Below are positions 35,925-44,491 of a stretch of DNA of 64,000 nucleotides, piece by piece. A model generated the notes under the pieces. The model ran no database searches, had not been told where the DNA came from, and saw nothing but the letters and a program-made list of their open reading frames with translations. A program made the translations under genes and the position numbers. Origin of the DNA: Clostridium mobile (lineage in GTDB: Bacteria > Bacillota > Clostridia > Clostridiales > Clostridiaceae); contig NZ_JAHLQF010000001.1 in assembly GCF_018918285.1 (NCBI RefSeq), positions 1,069,284-1,133,283 on the forward strand, read 5' to 3'. Position 1 is the stretch's first letter; the number at the start of each line of letters is the position of its first letter.

Positions 35925-36707
35925 ATGATAAAATCAAAACATTTAAAAACACTTTTAGCAACTTTGACTTTAAGTTTAACTTTATCTACTACAGTTCTTG
36001 CAGGAAACTATACAGTAGCTTCTGGTGACTCATTGTACAAAGTTGGAAAGCTCTTCAATACTTCTGCAGATACATTAATAAAAAATAATGGTATCAATGG
36101 AAGTACCATTTATCCTGGACAAGTATTGAAAGTTCCTTGTGATACATACACCGTGAAAACTGGTGATAGTTTATACCTAATTTCTAAAAAATATGGTGTA
36201 AATTTATATGATTTAAGAAAAGCAAATAACAAATGGGATAATACCATTTATCCTGGACAATCTCTTAATATTCCAGGAAAGAACTCTAATGCAGGAAATT
36301 CAACTCCTAGTAACCAATCTACTCAAAAGCCTGTTATAAATTATAGTGAATCTGATTTAGATCTTTTGGCTAGACTTGTAACTGCTGAAGCACAAAACCA
36401 ACCTTATAACGCTCAGGTTGCTGTGGCAAGTGTTGTAGTAAATAGGGTAAAGAGTTCAGCGTTTCCAAACAATATTTCCTCTGTAATTCATCAGGTAATC
36501 AATGGATATTACCAATTTACTCCTGTTTTAAACGGGTGGATAAATAAACCTGCTACTGAAACTGCTAAAAAAGCCGCTAAGGAAGCTTTATATGGTGCTG
36601 ACCCAAGCAGAGGTGCACTATTCTACTTTGATGATAGTGCTACCAATAAATGGTTATGGTCCAAGCCTATAACAGCAAGAATAGGTAACATGGTTTACGT
36701 TAAATAG
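35925..36707 (+). CDS. LysM-SleB/CwlJ-type cell-wall hydrolase
   Basis: The 260-residue protein has a signal peptide (about 1-26), two LysM domains (GNYTVASGDSLYKVGKLFN from 27 and TYTVKTGDSLYLISKKYG from about 73), a Ser/Asn linker and a hydrolase_2 domain (about 145-259) with LARLVTAEAQNQPYNAQVAV and SVVVNRV. The glutamate in TAEAQ is at the expected catalytic place for SleB-type lytic enzymes. LysM domains bind peptidoglycan. It is preceded by a c-di-AMP riboswitch, a common setting for such enzymes. Confidence 0.92.
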   Translation: MIKSKHLKTLLATLTLSLTLSTTVLAGNYTVASGDSLYKVGKLFNTSADTLIKNNGINGSTIYPGQVLKVPCDTYTVKTGDSLYLISKKYGVNLYDLRKANNKWDNTIYPGQSLNIPGKNSNAGNSTPSNQSTQKPVINYSESDLDLLARLVTAEAQNQPYNAQVAVASVVVNRVKSSAFPNNISSVIHQVINGYYQFTPVLNGWINKPATETAKKAAKEALYGADPSRGALFYFDDSATNKWLWSKPITARIGNMVYVK

Positions 36708-36719
36708 AAAATTATTTAA

Positions 36720-36913
36720 TTTATCCGATGACTACCATCTGTAATACTCCCATCTTCTACAAGTGGAGGATATTAGAACTCTTGAGCTTCAGCGATTTAG
36801 AGTTCTTATGCTGTGCATAACGGAGCTACGTCCCTGGATAAGTTCTTCTAAGCTTCAGTTGGAGCAAGTATTCCTTTTAAGCAAACTCCATCTGAAGCTA
36901 AGAATCACTTGAT
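36720..36913 (-). mobile_element. Structured non-coding repeat element, short copy
   Basis: This copy, reversed relative to 28811-29109, starts 12 bases after the hydrolase stop. It carries the same ends (TTATCCGATGACTACCATC at left, GAAGCTAAGAATCACTTGAT at right) but lacks two internal segments. Hairpins GAACTCT...AGAGTTC and TTATGC-TGT-GCATAA are visible. No coding capacity is seen. Confidence 0.65.
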
Positions 36914-36955
36914 ATTAATCTCCTCTCTTAAAGTAAGAGAGGAGACTTGTTTTAA

Positions 36956-38200
36956 TTATTTATTTTCAGGTACAATAAAGTATTTATAATGTAAGGATTT
37001 ACTTAGCTGCTCTGAAGAATAATATCTATTTTCCCCTTTAGGTGTACCATCTAAATATCTTTGATAATCCTCGCATGCTGGATCATATATTTCAAAATAA
37101 GTTTTGCCATCAACTATTTTATACCCTTTAACTATTATAGCGTTAGTGGAAAAAGTTTTTCCTTTTCTTAAATGGAAATCTCCTACTCTTTCTTCAGTAT
37201 TAGGATTATATTCAATATCATCTACCCATACACCAAAAATCAATATATTTCCTTTGTCTAATTCATCTATTATAGGTTTATCATTCCATATTTCGTAAGA
37301 AGACATCCAAACTCTTCTAGACTTAACTCCAAATTTCTCTAAGTATGCCTGAAGCATGTCCATATCCCACGGCTTCCCATCATTAATATATGTAGAACGG
37401 GCATATTCCACGCTTTTGTTATAATCAGGCTTAAGCCATTTTAAAGCCATTGTAGCACAGGCTACATTTGAATTATTATTGCTATATTTCCCAGTATCAT
37501 ATTGAGAAGTATACCAATCATAAGGTCTATCATTAGTAACATATTTAGTTTCATTTTCCCCTAGGCCAAAACATTCATTTTCACTCTTTATCTTAAATTC
37601 TACTTTTTTTTCTTCTTTCAATTTATCTCCATAAAAACTTTTTATATTATCACCAATATTAAGTGTATAGCTCTCTCCATATTGATAGGAATCTTCTTCT
37701 GGAAATACTGATATCTTATTTTCGTCACCTTTTACATATACAGGCACTTCTTTTCCTTCTTTATCTTCTACTGTAACTCCTTTTAAATCATCTTCATCAA
37801 ATTTAAGTCTTTTATTAAAAGTTATTACCCAAGTCTTCCTATTATCTACATAATATTTATCATTTTCTTTTATAGTATCTTCCATTGTCTTATCTTCCAT
37901 TCTAGGCTGAGAAGCTTCTTTTTTTAATGTTATATGTTCTTTATCCACATATCCATAAAGGTCATATCCCACTCTAATCTTATAACACTCCTCTGTTTCA
38001 TCCACTATTGTCACATTATCATTTCCTACTAATTTATAAATTACTTTTGAATCTATGCTTTCGCTCTCTCTAACATTTAATAAGCTTTCCATATTTACAC
38101 TACCTGATTTTGTAGCGTACGCTTTTACACTAGGGTTGTGAAAACTTATAAAAACTATACCTAATGCAAAAATTAAATTATATATCTTCTTATTTTTCAT
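36956..38200 (-). CDS. SH3-domain, C39-like peptidase-fold secreted protein
   Basis: The start is placed at ATG 38200, 6 bases after GAGGT, giving a signal peptide (MKNKKIYNLIFALGIVFISF). A bacterial SH3 domain follows (about 30-90), an Ig-like middle (about 105-210) with DKEGKEVPVYVKGDENK, and a C39-type domain from about 230. The catalytic Cys is probably in VACATMALKWL. In place of the usual GH (catalytic His) the C-terminal motif reads FSTNAIIVKGYK, i.e. Asn, so catalysis may be lost. It is secreted and probably binds wall or peptide. Confidence 0.75.
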   Translation of the reverse strand: MKNKKIYNLIFALGIVFISFHNPSVKAYATKSGSVNMESLLNVRESESIDSKVIYKLVGNDNVTIVDETEECYKIRVGYDLYGYVDKEHITLKKEASQPRMEDKTMEDTIKENDKYYVDNRKTWVITFNKRLKFDEDDLKGVTVEDKEGKEVPVYVKGDENKISVFPEEDSYQYGESYTLNIGDNIKSFYGDKLKEEKKVEFKIKSENECFGLGENETKYVTNDRPYDWYTSQYDTGKYSNNNSNVACATMALKWLKPDYNKSVEYARSTYINDGKPWDMDMLQAYLEKFGVKSRRVWMSSYEIWNDKPIIDELDKGNILIFGVWVDDIEYNPNTEERVGDFHLRKGKTFSTNAIIVKGYKIVDGKTYFEIYDPACEDYQRYLDGTPKGENRYYSSEQLSKSLHYKYFIVPENK

Positions 38201-38385
38201 AATAATACCTCGCATGATTATAAAAATACATTTCAAAATTTATCATATTTTTTTAAGCTATTAACTATATATTAAATTATTTTTCATATACTATCAACAA
38301 ACTATTAACAAATTCACATTTTGTTGCTAATTTTTATTACTAATTGTAAAATATAACCATAGAAATATTGAGGGAGGTGCCATAA

Positions 38386-38790
38386 ATGAGTAAACTTTTT
38401 ACCTATTCTATCAATACTTCAAAGACTGAAGAATTTATAAATATAAATAGTCTTTTAAGAAAAGCTATAAAAGAAAGTGGCATAGAGAGTGGTACTGCAA
38501 TTATATTTTCCCCACATACCACTGCTGGAATAACCATAAATGAAAATTCCGATCCAGATGTAGTTAGAGATATACTTGTAAATTTAGATAGGGTTTTCCC
38601 TATAGTTGGAGATTATATGCACATAGAAGGCAATTCTCACGCTCATATAAAAACTTCACTTATGGGGTCTAGTGCCAATGTTATAGTTCATGAAGGGTCA
38701 CCTTTACTTGGCATATGGCAAGGAGTTTATTTTTGTGAATTTGACGGTCCTAGGTCTAGAAAGGTACATATAAAATTAATTGAAGGATAA
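38386..38790 (+). CDS. yjbQ: YjbQ family protein (UPF0047)
   Basis: The 134-residue protein contains FSPHTTAGITINENSDPDV and GNSHAHIKTSLMGSSANVIV, the two His-containing signatures of YjbQ. Members have been reported to substitute weakly for thiamine-phosphate synthase, but the true reaction is not settled. GGGAGGTGCCATAA precedes ATG. The gene ends in a hairpin terminator. A partial duplicate lies 1.5 kb downstream. Confidence 0.92.
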   Translation: MSKLFTYSINTSKTEEFININSLLRKAIKESGIESGTAIIFSPHTTAGITINENSDPDVVRDILVNLDRVFPIVGDYMHIEGNSHAHIKTSLMGSSANVIVHEGSPLLGIWQGVYFCEFDGPRSRKVHIKLIEG

Positions 38791-38794
38791 ATGA

Positions 38795-38835
38795 AAAAGA
38801 GCTAAGTATATAGATTTTTTAAACTTAGCTCTTTT
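38795..38835 (+). terminator. Terminator of yjbQ
   Basis: AAAAGAGCTAAGT pairs with ACTTAGCTCTTTT, followed by an A-rich tail. A second copy lies at 39987-40028. Confidence 0.75.
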
Positions 38836-38842
38836 AAAAAAC

Positions 38843-38989
38843 TTAACTATTTTTATTTAAAATATTCAACAAAGATTTAAAACTTTTTACTTTTTTATTT
38901 TTAGGATTTGGCATATGCAATTCATCGTATGTCTTTCGGATAAAATCCCTTAATATTTCTTTATACTTAAATCCTAGCGCTTTATACAT
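38843..38989 (-). pseudogene. Small ORF or gene remnant
   Basis: A 48-codon frame (MYKALGFKYKEILRDFIRKT..., ending NILNKNS) lacks a ribosome binding site. It is probably the end of a lost gene. Family not recognised. Confidence 0.3.
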
Positions 38990-39012
38990 AGTATTTCTAC
39001 TATGCATAATAA

Positions 39013-39096
39013 TTAACTACAATGATTCTTAACAATTACCTTAACTGGATTTTCACCACTTGATGCCCAAGACAAATCATCTAATGGATTCCACAC
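39013..39096 (-). CDS. Possible 27-residue peptide
   Basis: GTG at 39096 stands 8 bases after AGGAGG and opens a frame of 27 codons (GTG-encoded M, then WNPLDDLSWASSGENPVKVI..., ending NHCS). The strong ribosome binding site is the only support. It starts 14 bases after the lipoprotein stop codon and may be a leaderless remnant. Confidence 0.3.
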   Translation of the reverse strand: MWNPLDDLSWASSGENPVKVIVKNHCS

Positions 39097-39109
39097 AATA
39101 TAGAGCCTC

Positions 39110-39667
39110 CTATTTTGCCTGTTGTAAATCTGCGTCAGCTCCTTCTCCTGTTAAGTTTGAAACAACATAGTACTGATATATCTTACCATCTTTTTCATAA
39201 CTAATTAATAAGTTTGAAAATGTTTCTGGTATATAGGCCTTTATCTTTAACGACATACTAGTATCAAAACTTTTTTTACTATATAAATCCTCGTTCACTT
39301 CACACTTGACTCCATCATATGAAATACTTTGGATTTTAAAATCTGTTAGAACACTATCTGTTGTCAAAATAAATATTGCTGTAGGAGATTCTGATAAGGA
39401 TAACTCCTCATTATTTGTGTATTTACTCAAATTTACTACAGATACGGCACTTAACTTTAAGCCAGCCTCTTTATCTACAGGTGTTTTTATATCCTGTGTA
39501 TCTTTTTGTTTGGTGGTACCCTCTTTGTTTTCAGTAGTCGTTTTTTCTTCGTTGGTACTCACTTTGTTTTCTATAGTTGATTTTTGTTCAGATAATGAAG
39601 TTTCTTTTCCACATGCTGTTAACAATATGCTCCCCATTAGAAATAATGCTAAAATTTTTCTTTTCAT
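39110..39667 (-). CDS. Lipoprotein with acidic linker
   Basis: The start is placed at ATG 39667, giving the lipoprotein signal MKRKILALFLMGSILLTACG with lipobox LTAC; an earlier in-frame ATG codes an improbable leader. After a Thr/Glu/Lys-rich linker (about 22-60) the region LSAVSVVNLSKYTNNEELSL leads a beta-rich domain that ends DADLQQAK. No family is recognised. It is probably anchored on the outer face of the membrane. Confidence 0.7.
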   Translation of the reverse strand: MKRKILALFLMGSILLTACGKETSLSEQKSTIENKVSTNEEKTTTENKEGTTKQKDTQDIKTPVDKEAGLKLSAVSVVNLSKYTNNEELSLSESPTAIFILTTDSVLTDFKIQSISYDGVKCEVNEDLYSKKSFDTSMSLKIKAYIPETFSNLLISYEKDGKIYQYYVVSNLTGEGADADLQQAK

Positions 39668-39865
39668 TATACCCATCCATCCTTTTTCTACATTACAATT
39701 AATATAGAGGTAATTGCCCAAATTCATTTTGGCAATTAAGAATTATTATAGCAAATAATGCTAAAAACAAAAAATTCACCTCCCTCCTTTCAATCTACAT
39801 AACCTCATCTTACTTTTCATCATTTGTTTCCCTTGGGCTCTTTTTGTTTACACTCTACCATAATT

Positions 39866-40078
39866 AAAGGCTGAAGAATTTATAAATATAAATTGTCTTT
39901 TAAAAAAAGTATAAAAGAAAGTGGCGTAGAGAGTGGTACTGCACTTATATTTTCCCCACATACCACCGCTGGAATAACCATAAATGAAAAAGAGCTAAGT
40001 ATATAGATTTTTTAAACTTAGCTCTTTTACAAAAACTTCACTATTTTTATTTAAAGTATTCAACAAAGGTTTAAAACT
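39866..40078 (+). pseudogene. Partial duplicate of yjbQ with an internal deletion
   Basis: The stretch repeats yjbQ codons about 15-50 (AAAGGCTGAAGAATTTATAA onward, through CATACCACCGCTGGAATAAC) and then jumps straight to the sequence after the yjbQ stop, including its terminator and the following CAACAAAGGTTTAAAACTT. The jump is at ATAAATGAAAA, which occurs at both deletion ends of the parent. The remaining part of 39668-39865 is not coding. Confidence 0.8.
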
Positions 40079-40490
40079 TAATTAATTTAATCCCTATATC
40101 TTCATTAAGTTCTTTGGATACTTCTCCATCTATTACATCCAAAATTATCTCACCAGTTACACTTATAATTGCTGAATTTAAATGACCACCTTTAACATTA
40201 GAATCTTTATCTCCTAAATTAATATGTATGTGAGGTATCAATTCATCCCCTGACATAATTACATTTCCAACTAAGGATGTTATTTCAAAGTCTTCGCAAA
40301 ATTCTTTTTGATTATATACTTTTTTGCTCAATTCAAATATTCCTATTGTAACTTTATCTGTAGCACCTATCCCTGTTACTGATGCTAATTTTATTTTTTC
40401 TTTTTTGCAAATCTCTTTAATAGAAGTAATTATTTCATCCCCTTTATCTAATCTTATAATATATTTTTCGCCAAACTTTCTATAATCCAC
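40071..40490 (-). CDS. PPC/DUF296 domain protein
   Basis: The 139-residue protein starts with GTG 7 bases after AGAGGG. Its PPC (plant and prokaryote conserved, DUF296) features are ITSIKEICKKEKIKLASVTG, the strand LVGNVIMSGDELIPHIHINL with His-x-His, and KGGHLNSAIISVTGEII. Bacterial members bind metal and form trimers; some bind DNA. The last codons lie within the partial yjbQ duplicate (IKLIKF stop). Confidence 0.85.
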   Translation of the reverse strand: MDYRKFGEKYIIRLDKGDEIITSIKEICKKEKIKLASVTGIGATDKVTIGIFELSKKVYNQKEFCEDFEITSLVGNVIMSGDELIPHIHINLGDKDSNVKGGHLNSAIISVTGEIILDVIDGEVSKELNEDIGIKLIKF

Positions 40491-40563
40491 TTAATTACCC
40501 TCTTTCCTTATAATTTTTCATCATTCTTAGAAATATATATGTCTAAAGCTTTAATTCCCCTTC

Positions 40564-41259
40564 TTAAATGTTCTTTTTTGAAACTTTATTTATAAACTCT
40601 TCTATATCTTTAAAAAGTTTCTCTTGGTCATCTCCGCAGCATATAATATGATTTGAGTTCTTATAATATTTTAATACTTTAGTTTTAGAAGATGAGTTAT
40701 CATAAATATATTTAGCGCTTCTATGATGAACTGTATCATCAACTAAACCCTGAGCTACAAATATAGGGCATTGAATTTCCTTTATTAGTGGTTTTGTCTT
40801 CCCTAGAAGTATTCTAAAATTCACCATAGCTTTAAAAGGAATTCTAACAGATGAATTGTAGTATCTTTTAAGATTTGTGTACTCTCTTTGTTTAAAATCA
40901 TCTACAATGTTTAAATACACCCTTTTCATGTCCCAATAATATATAGGACTACATAGGGTTATTAATCCAAATATATTATACTTTAAAGCAAGATTTACTC
41001 CAATTAATCCCCCCATGGAAAATCCTATTATAAATATTTTTTCACATTTATTTTTAAACTCTACTAAACACTTTTCCACTGAAGAAATCCATTCTTCATA
41101 TGTTGTTTTTTTTAAATCTTCTTTAATTCCAGTGTGTCCTTCAAGTTTTGGACATGTTGTTAAATACCCTTTATCATTTAAATATTTATTTAATGGCTCT
41201 ATCTCTTCTAAACTTCCTGCAAAACCGTGTATTATTACACACCCTATTCTTCCATCCAT
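40564..41259 (-). CDS. Alpha/beta hydrolase, Est30-like carboxylesterase
   Basis: The 231-residue protein has CVIIHGFAGSLEEIEPLNKY (oxyanion motif), the nucleophile elbow IGFSMGGLIG (serine about residue 85), and QGLVDDTVHH (aspartate) with a final His in NSNHIICCG. The arrangement matches small thermostable carboxylesterases of Est30 type that act on short acyl esters. GGAGATGTTATTAG precedes ATG. It is cytosolic and alone. Confidence 0.88.
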   Translation of the reverse strand: MDGRIGCVIIHGFAGSLEEIEPLNKYLNDKGYLTTCPKLEGHTGIKEDLKKTTYEEWISSVEKCLVEFKNKCEKIFIIGFSMGGLIGVNLALKYNIFGLITLCSPIYYWDMKRVYLNIVDDFKQREYTNLKRYYNSSVRIPFKAMVNFRILLGKTKPLIKEIQCPIFVAQGLVDDTVHHRSAKYIYDNSSSKTKVLKYYKNSNHIICCGDDQEKLFKDIEEFINKVSKKNI

Positions 41260-41350
41260 CTAATAACATCTCCTATTCTGCGTATTTATTCTTTATAAAT
41301 TCTGTCCAATTCTTGTTTATATCATCCCTATACGCTGAACGTTAGATTTT

Positions 41351-41815
41351 TTATTTTCTTGTCTTACCACATATATTCTCAATGGATACTTTTATTACCC
41401 TTGTCCTATTAGCAGCTCTTTTTATATATTCCATACCGCTTTCAGTATATTCAGGTGAATATTTTTCAATAATAGCAAATAAGGCTCTTTCTTTTTCTTC
41501 ATCATTTACTTCTGTTGCCTTGCCAAATATTATTGTACTTTCATATTCCGTACTAAACTTTTCTGGAAGTAGCTTAGTTCTGCCAACTACAGAAAAAGAA
41601 ACCTTATTATTTTTTTCAATACTATCTAATTTTTGCCCCTCTCTAGCACAGTGAAAATATATAGCATTTTCTAGATATACATAACTTAATGGCACTCCAT
41701 AGCCATAATCATTTTCCCCTACCATAGATAGAACTCCATACTCACCATTTTTTAGTACTTCAATAGCACCTTTCTCTTCTAAACTTCTATCTTTTCTTCT
41801 TACTTCTCTAAACAT
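41351..41815 (-). CDS. Nim-like pyridoxamine 5'-phosphate oxidase family protein
   Basis: The 154-residue protein has the NimA-type split barrel: YGVLSMVGENDYGYGVPLSY, YFHCAREGQKLDSIEKNN and VSFSVVGRTKLLPEKFS. Such flavin-binding proteins are related to nitroimidazole reductases; function here may be oxidoreductase or general. AGGGGG precedes ATG. It follows the PhzF gene by 11 bases, so both are probably co-transcribed. Confidence 0.88.
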   Translation of the reverse strand: MFREVRRKDRSLEEKGAIEVLKNGEYGVLSMVGENDYGYGVPLSYVYLENAIYFHCAREGQKLDSIEKNNKVSFSVVGRTKLLPEKFSTEYESTIIFGKATEVNDEEKERALFAIIEKYSPEYTESGMEYIKRAANRTRVIKVSIENICGKTRK

Positions 41816-41826
41816 CTTTTATCCCC

Positions 41827-42657
41827 CTAAAAATTTATTTCTCCTTTTAACATAATGATGCCTTTACCTATCATCTCCATACGACCATTTTCAATTATTT
41901 TAATAATAATTTCTCCTCCCCTATCTGATGCTTGATATGCTTTAAATTCCCTTTTACCTAATATATCTCCCCAATATTTAGCTAATGCTGTATGTACTGT
42001 ACCTGTTACTGGATCTTCATTTATTCCTGCCCAAGGGTTGAAATATCTTGTGATAAAATCATATTCTCTTCCCTTTGTTGTTACTCCTACTCCCTTAACA
42101 TCTATATTAAAGTTTAAATTTTTCATTCCTTCAAAGTTTGGTGTTAATTTTAACACTTCTTCTTCTTTTTCAACTCGTAGAATTAATTTCTTTGTATTCT
42201 TTCCATATGCAGCCTCTTTGCAATTTTCAATTCCCATGGCTTTTAATAACTCCACTGGGACTTCTACCATTTCATATTTATCTATTGGGAAATCTAATAC
42301 AATTCCATTTTCACCTTTTTTAGCTACCAAAACTCCACTTTGTGTTTGAAATTTAATTTCATTTTCCTCTACACCAATTTCTTCAAATAACACTTGAGCA
42401 GTTGCTAAAGTGCCATGCCCGCACATAGAAACTTCAACCTTTGGTGTAAACCATCTTAGGTTAAATTCATTATTTTTTAAACTATTTTCGTCTATAGTAA
42501 CAAAAGCAGTTTCTGATAAGTTAATCTCTTTAGCTATAAGTTGCATTTCTTTATCTTCAATAGAGTGATTTAAAATACATACTCCAGCAGGATTTCCTCC
42601 AAAGGCTTCTTTTGCAAAGGCATCTACTATATATATTGGCAATTTATTTTTTTCCAT
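41827..42657 (-). CDS. PhzF family protein
   Basis: The 276-residue protein has the PhzF double-hotdog pattern: VDAFAKEAFGGNPAGVC, EINLSETAFVTID, LRWFTPKVEVSMCGHGTLAT and GINEDPVTGTVHTALAKYW. The conserved Glu in LSET, and DPVTGT, mark the isomerase-type active site. No phenazine genes lie here, so this is a general PhzF relative. GGAGGTAATATA precedes ATG. It forms a pair with the Nim-like gene. Confidence 0.9.
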   Translation of the reverse strand: MEKNKLPIYIVDAFAKEAFGGNPAGVCILNHSIEDKEMQLIAKEINLSETAFVTIDENSLKNNEFNLRWFTPKVEVSMCGHGTLATAQVLFEEIGVEENEIKFQTQSGVLVAKKGENGIVLDFPIDKYEMVEVPVELLKAMGIENCKEAAYGKNTKKLILRVEKEEEVLKLTPNFEGMKNLNFNIDVKGVGVTTKGREYDFITRYFNPWAGINEDPVTGTVHTALAKYWGDILGKREFKAYQASDRGGEIIIKIIENGRMEMIGKGIIMLKGEINF

Positions 42658-42769
42658 TATATTACCTCCTGGTTAAAAATTATATCTCTAATAATTATTT
42701 TACCCTATAACCTTAGGTAATGGACAATAGTTTTTACATAGTTTTATTAATTTTCTGTAAAATACATAA

Positions 42770-42808
42770 AAAATACACTACATATTAAAAATAAATGTAG
42801 TGTATTTT
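42770..42808 (-). terminator. Terminator of the FlxA-like gene
   Basis: AAAATACACTACAT pairs with ATGTAGTGTATTTT perfectly. It lies just after the FlxA-like stop codon, and a T-run follows on the minus strand. Confidence 0.75.
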
Positions 42809-42811
42809 AAT

Positions 42812-43492
42812 TTAAGCTAAAGTATCAATTTTTTTAGGTGTAACATATTCATCCTTAACCTGAGTTTCATTGCTCTTATTATCTTCTACTAGGTTAGAAT
42901 TATCTTTATCTTTATTATTTCCTTCAACATTTTTAGTAGTTTCTGCATTAATTTTCTCAGCTATTTTACCAATTTTTGAGCTTATATTATTAGATCTATT
43001 TTCAAATTCACTAGCTTTTTTCTCTTTTCCTTCAGCTATTTTAATATTACCTCTATCTCTATCTAATTCTGCTTCTTTTTTTAATATACGAGAGTTTCCA
43101 TCTAGTTTGGTTTTTATTTCATTAATAGATTTCATCTCATTATAGCTTGTACTAACTTTGATTAAATTATCCATCCCTGGAGTATAAGTATCACTATCAA
43201 TTGAATTATTCTTAGAGCTATTATTTTGTGAACTTGTATCTTCTTTTTTATTTCCTTGAATCTTTTCCATTTGCTTTTGTTGAATAAGTGTATTTATATT
43301 TTCTATTTGCTCCTTTAGGGGTTTAATCATTTCAGACTTTGTTTTATCATCTATTTTTTCCCCATTTATCCTTTGTATTTGTTCCTGTATTTTCATTTTT
43401 TCCTTTTCTAGCGACTTAATTTCATTATCTATTCCATTACTTTTAATGGCAAAATCACTAGAGCCTCTTCCACCTACTGAAGATATATTCAT
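42812..43492 (-). CDS. FlxA-like coiled-coil protein
   Basis: The 226-residue protein begins MNISSVGGRGSSDFAIKSNG and has the FlxA-like coiled coil EIKSLEKEKMKIQEQIQRIN through MEKIQGNKKED, then a low-complexity, Lys/Asn/Ser-rich tail with a second coil KEAELDRDRGNIKIAEGKEK. FlxA is of unknown function, linked to flagellar regulation in some bacteria. GGAGGTAACTAAAT precedes ATG. Confidence 0.75.
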   Translation of the reverse strand: MNISSVGGRGSSDFAIKSNGIDNEIKSLEKEKMKIQEQIQRINGEKIDDKTKSEMIKPLKEQIENINTLIQQKQMEKIQGNKKEDTSSQNNSSKNNSIDSDTYTPGMDNLIKVSTSYNEMKSINEIKTKLDGNSRILKKEAELDRDRGNIKIAEGKEKKASEFENRSNNISSKIGKIAEKINAETTKNVEGNNKDKDNSNLVEDNKSNETQVKDEYVTPKKIDTLA

Positions 43493-43736
43493 ATTTAGTT
43501 ACCTCCATAATTTTACTTATTTATATTATCATCGGTATATCTTCCATTTACTTTAATTTATAAACAATATTAATAAATATTAATTTATTTCTCCGATAAA
43601 AATAAGTGATTATATAAAAAGATATACAAGTTATATTTTTATAATCTAATACACAAAATAAGCCTATAATATAATCCTTTATTTTATATGCCCTTTGTGT
43701 ATATGTAATAAATTATTTTCTTGAGGAGTGAACTAA

Positions 43737-44366
43737 ATGAAAAAGAAAACATTATGCATTTCACTATTTTTACTATTTTTTATCACAAGTATAGTTTATT
43801 CTAAATCCCCTCTTAGAGTATTAGTTAACGATAAAGAAGTACCTAATAATGGGGACTATTTAATAAAAGATGATAAAATTTATGTAAAAGATGAAGCTTT
43901 AACTAGAGATTTTAACATTAATATATTCTATGATAAAGATGAAAACAGATTAAGATTATATGATACGAATAAAATTGAACTACAAGCTAGATGTAAAATG
44001 TTTGAAGAGTTTGCAAATCTATATGATCCTAAAAGCCCAGATGAGATAGCTGAACTTTGGGCAAAAGGTATAAAAGATAGAAATGGAGTATTTCAATATG
44101 TAACCTATAACAAAGCTTTAAGAAATGAGTTTAAAAGATTAGCAGAAAACCGTAATTCTTGGGTAACAGGATTCTCAAGTCCTTGGGTTGAAGACTATAA
44201 AATAGAAAAAGAGGAGATATCACCTTTTAAATTTAAATATAAAATAGTTTTTAATGCTACAACCTCCGCTAAAGACAAATATATCTGGAACGCAACCCTT
44301 GAAGTTGCAAAAGAAAATGGTAAGTGGAGAATTGTAAATTTAGTGAAAGATTTTGATATATTATGA
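43737..44366 (+). CDS. Secreted protein with copper amine oxidase-like stalk domain
   Basis: The 209-residue protein has a signal peptide (MKKKTLCISLFLLFFITSIV), a short stalk domain with LRVLVNDKEVPNNGDYLIKD and FYDKDENRLRLYDTN, and a C-terminal NTF2-like domain with LEVAKENGKWRIVNLVKDF. These domain pairs are common in clostridial extracellular proteins of unknown role. GAGGAGTGAACTAA precedes ATG. Confidence 0.75.
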   Translation: MKKKTLCISLFLLFFITSIVYSKSPLRVLVNDKEVPNNGDYLIKDDKIYVKDEALTRDFNINIFYDKDENRLRLYDTNKIELQARCKMFEEFANLYDPKSPDEIAELWAKGIKDRNGVFQYVTYNKALRNEFKRLAENRNSWVTGFSSPWVEDYKIEKEEISPFKFKYKIVFNATTSAKDKYIWNATLEVAKENGKWRIVNLVKDFDIL

Positions 44367-44412
44367 TATTACACTTGTAAAATATTTACTATAATGATTA
44401 ATTGTAAAAACA

Positions 44413-44482
44413 AAAGAACTAAGCGTATAGAGATAGAACAACTTTTTTTCAAAGGTCACCACTATATACTTAGTTCTTTTTT
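44413..44482. terminator. Long bidirectional hairpin terminator
   Basis: AAAGAACTAAGCGTATAG pairs with CTATATACTTAGTTCTTTTT with a few mismatches around a 30-base loop. The same hairpin type recurs at 47317-47388. It lies between two convergent genes and probably terminates both. Confidence 0.7.
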
Positions 44483-44491
44483 GTGTTAAAT

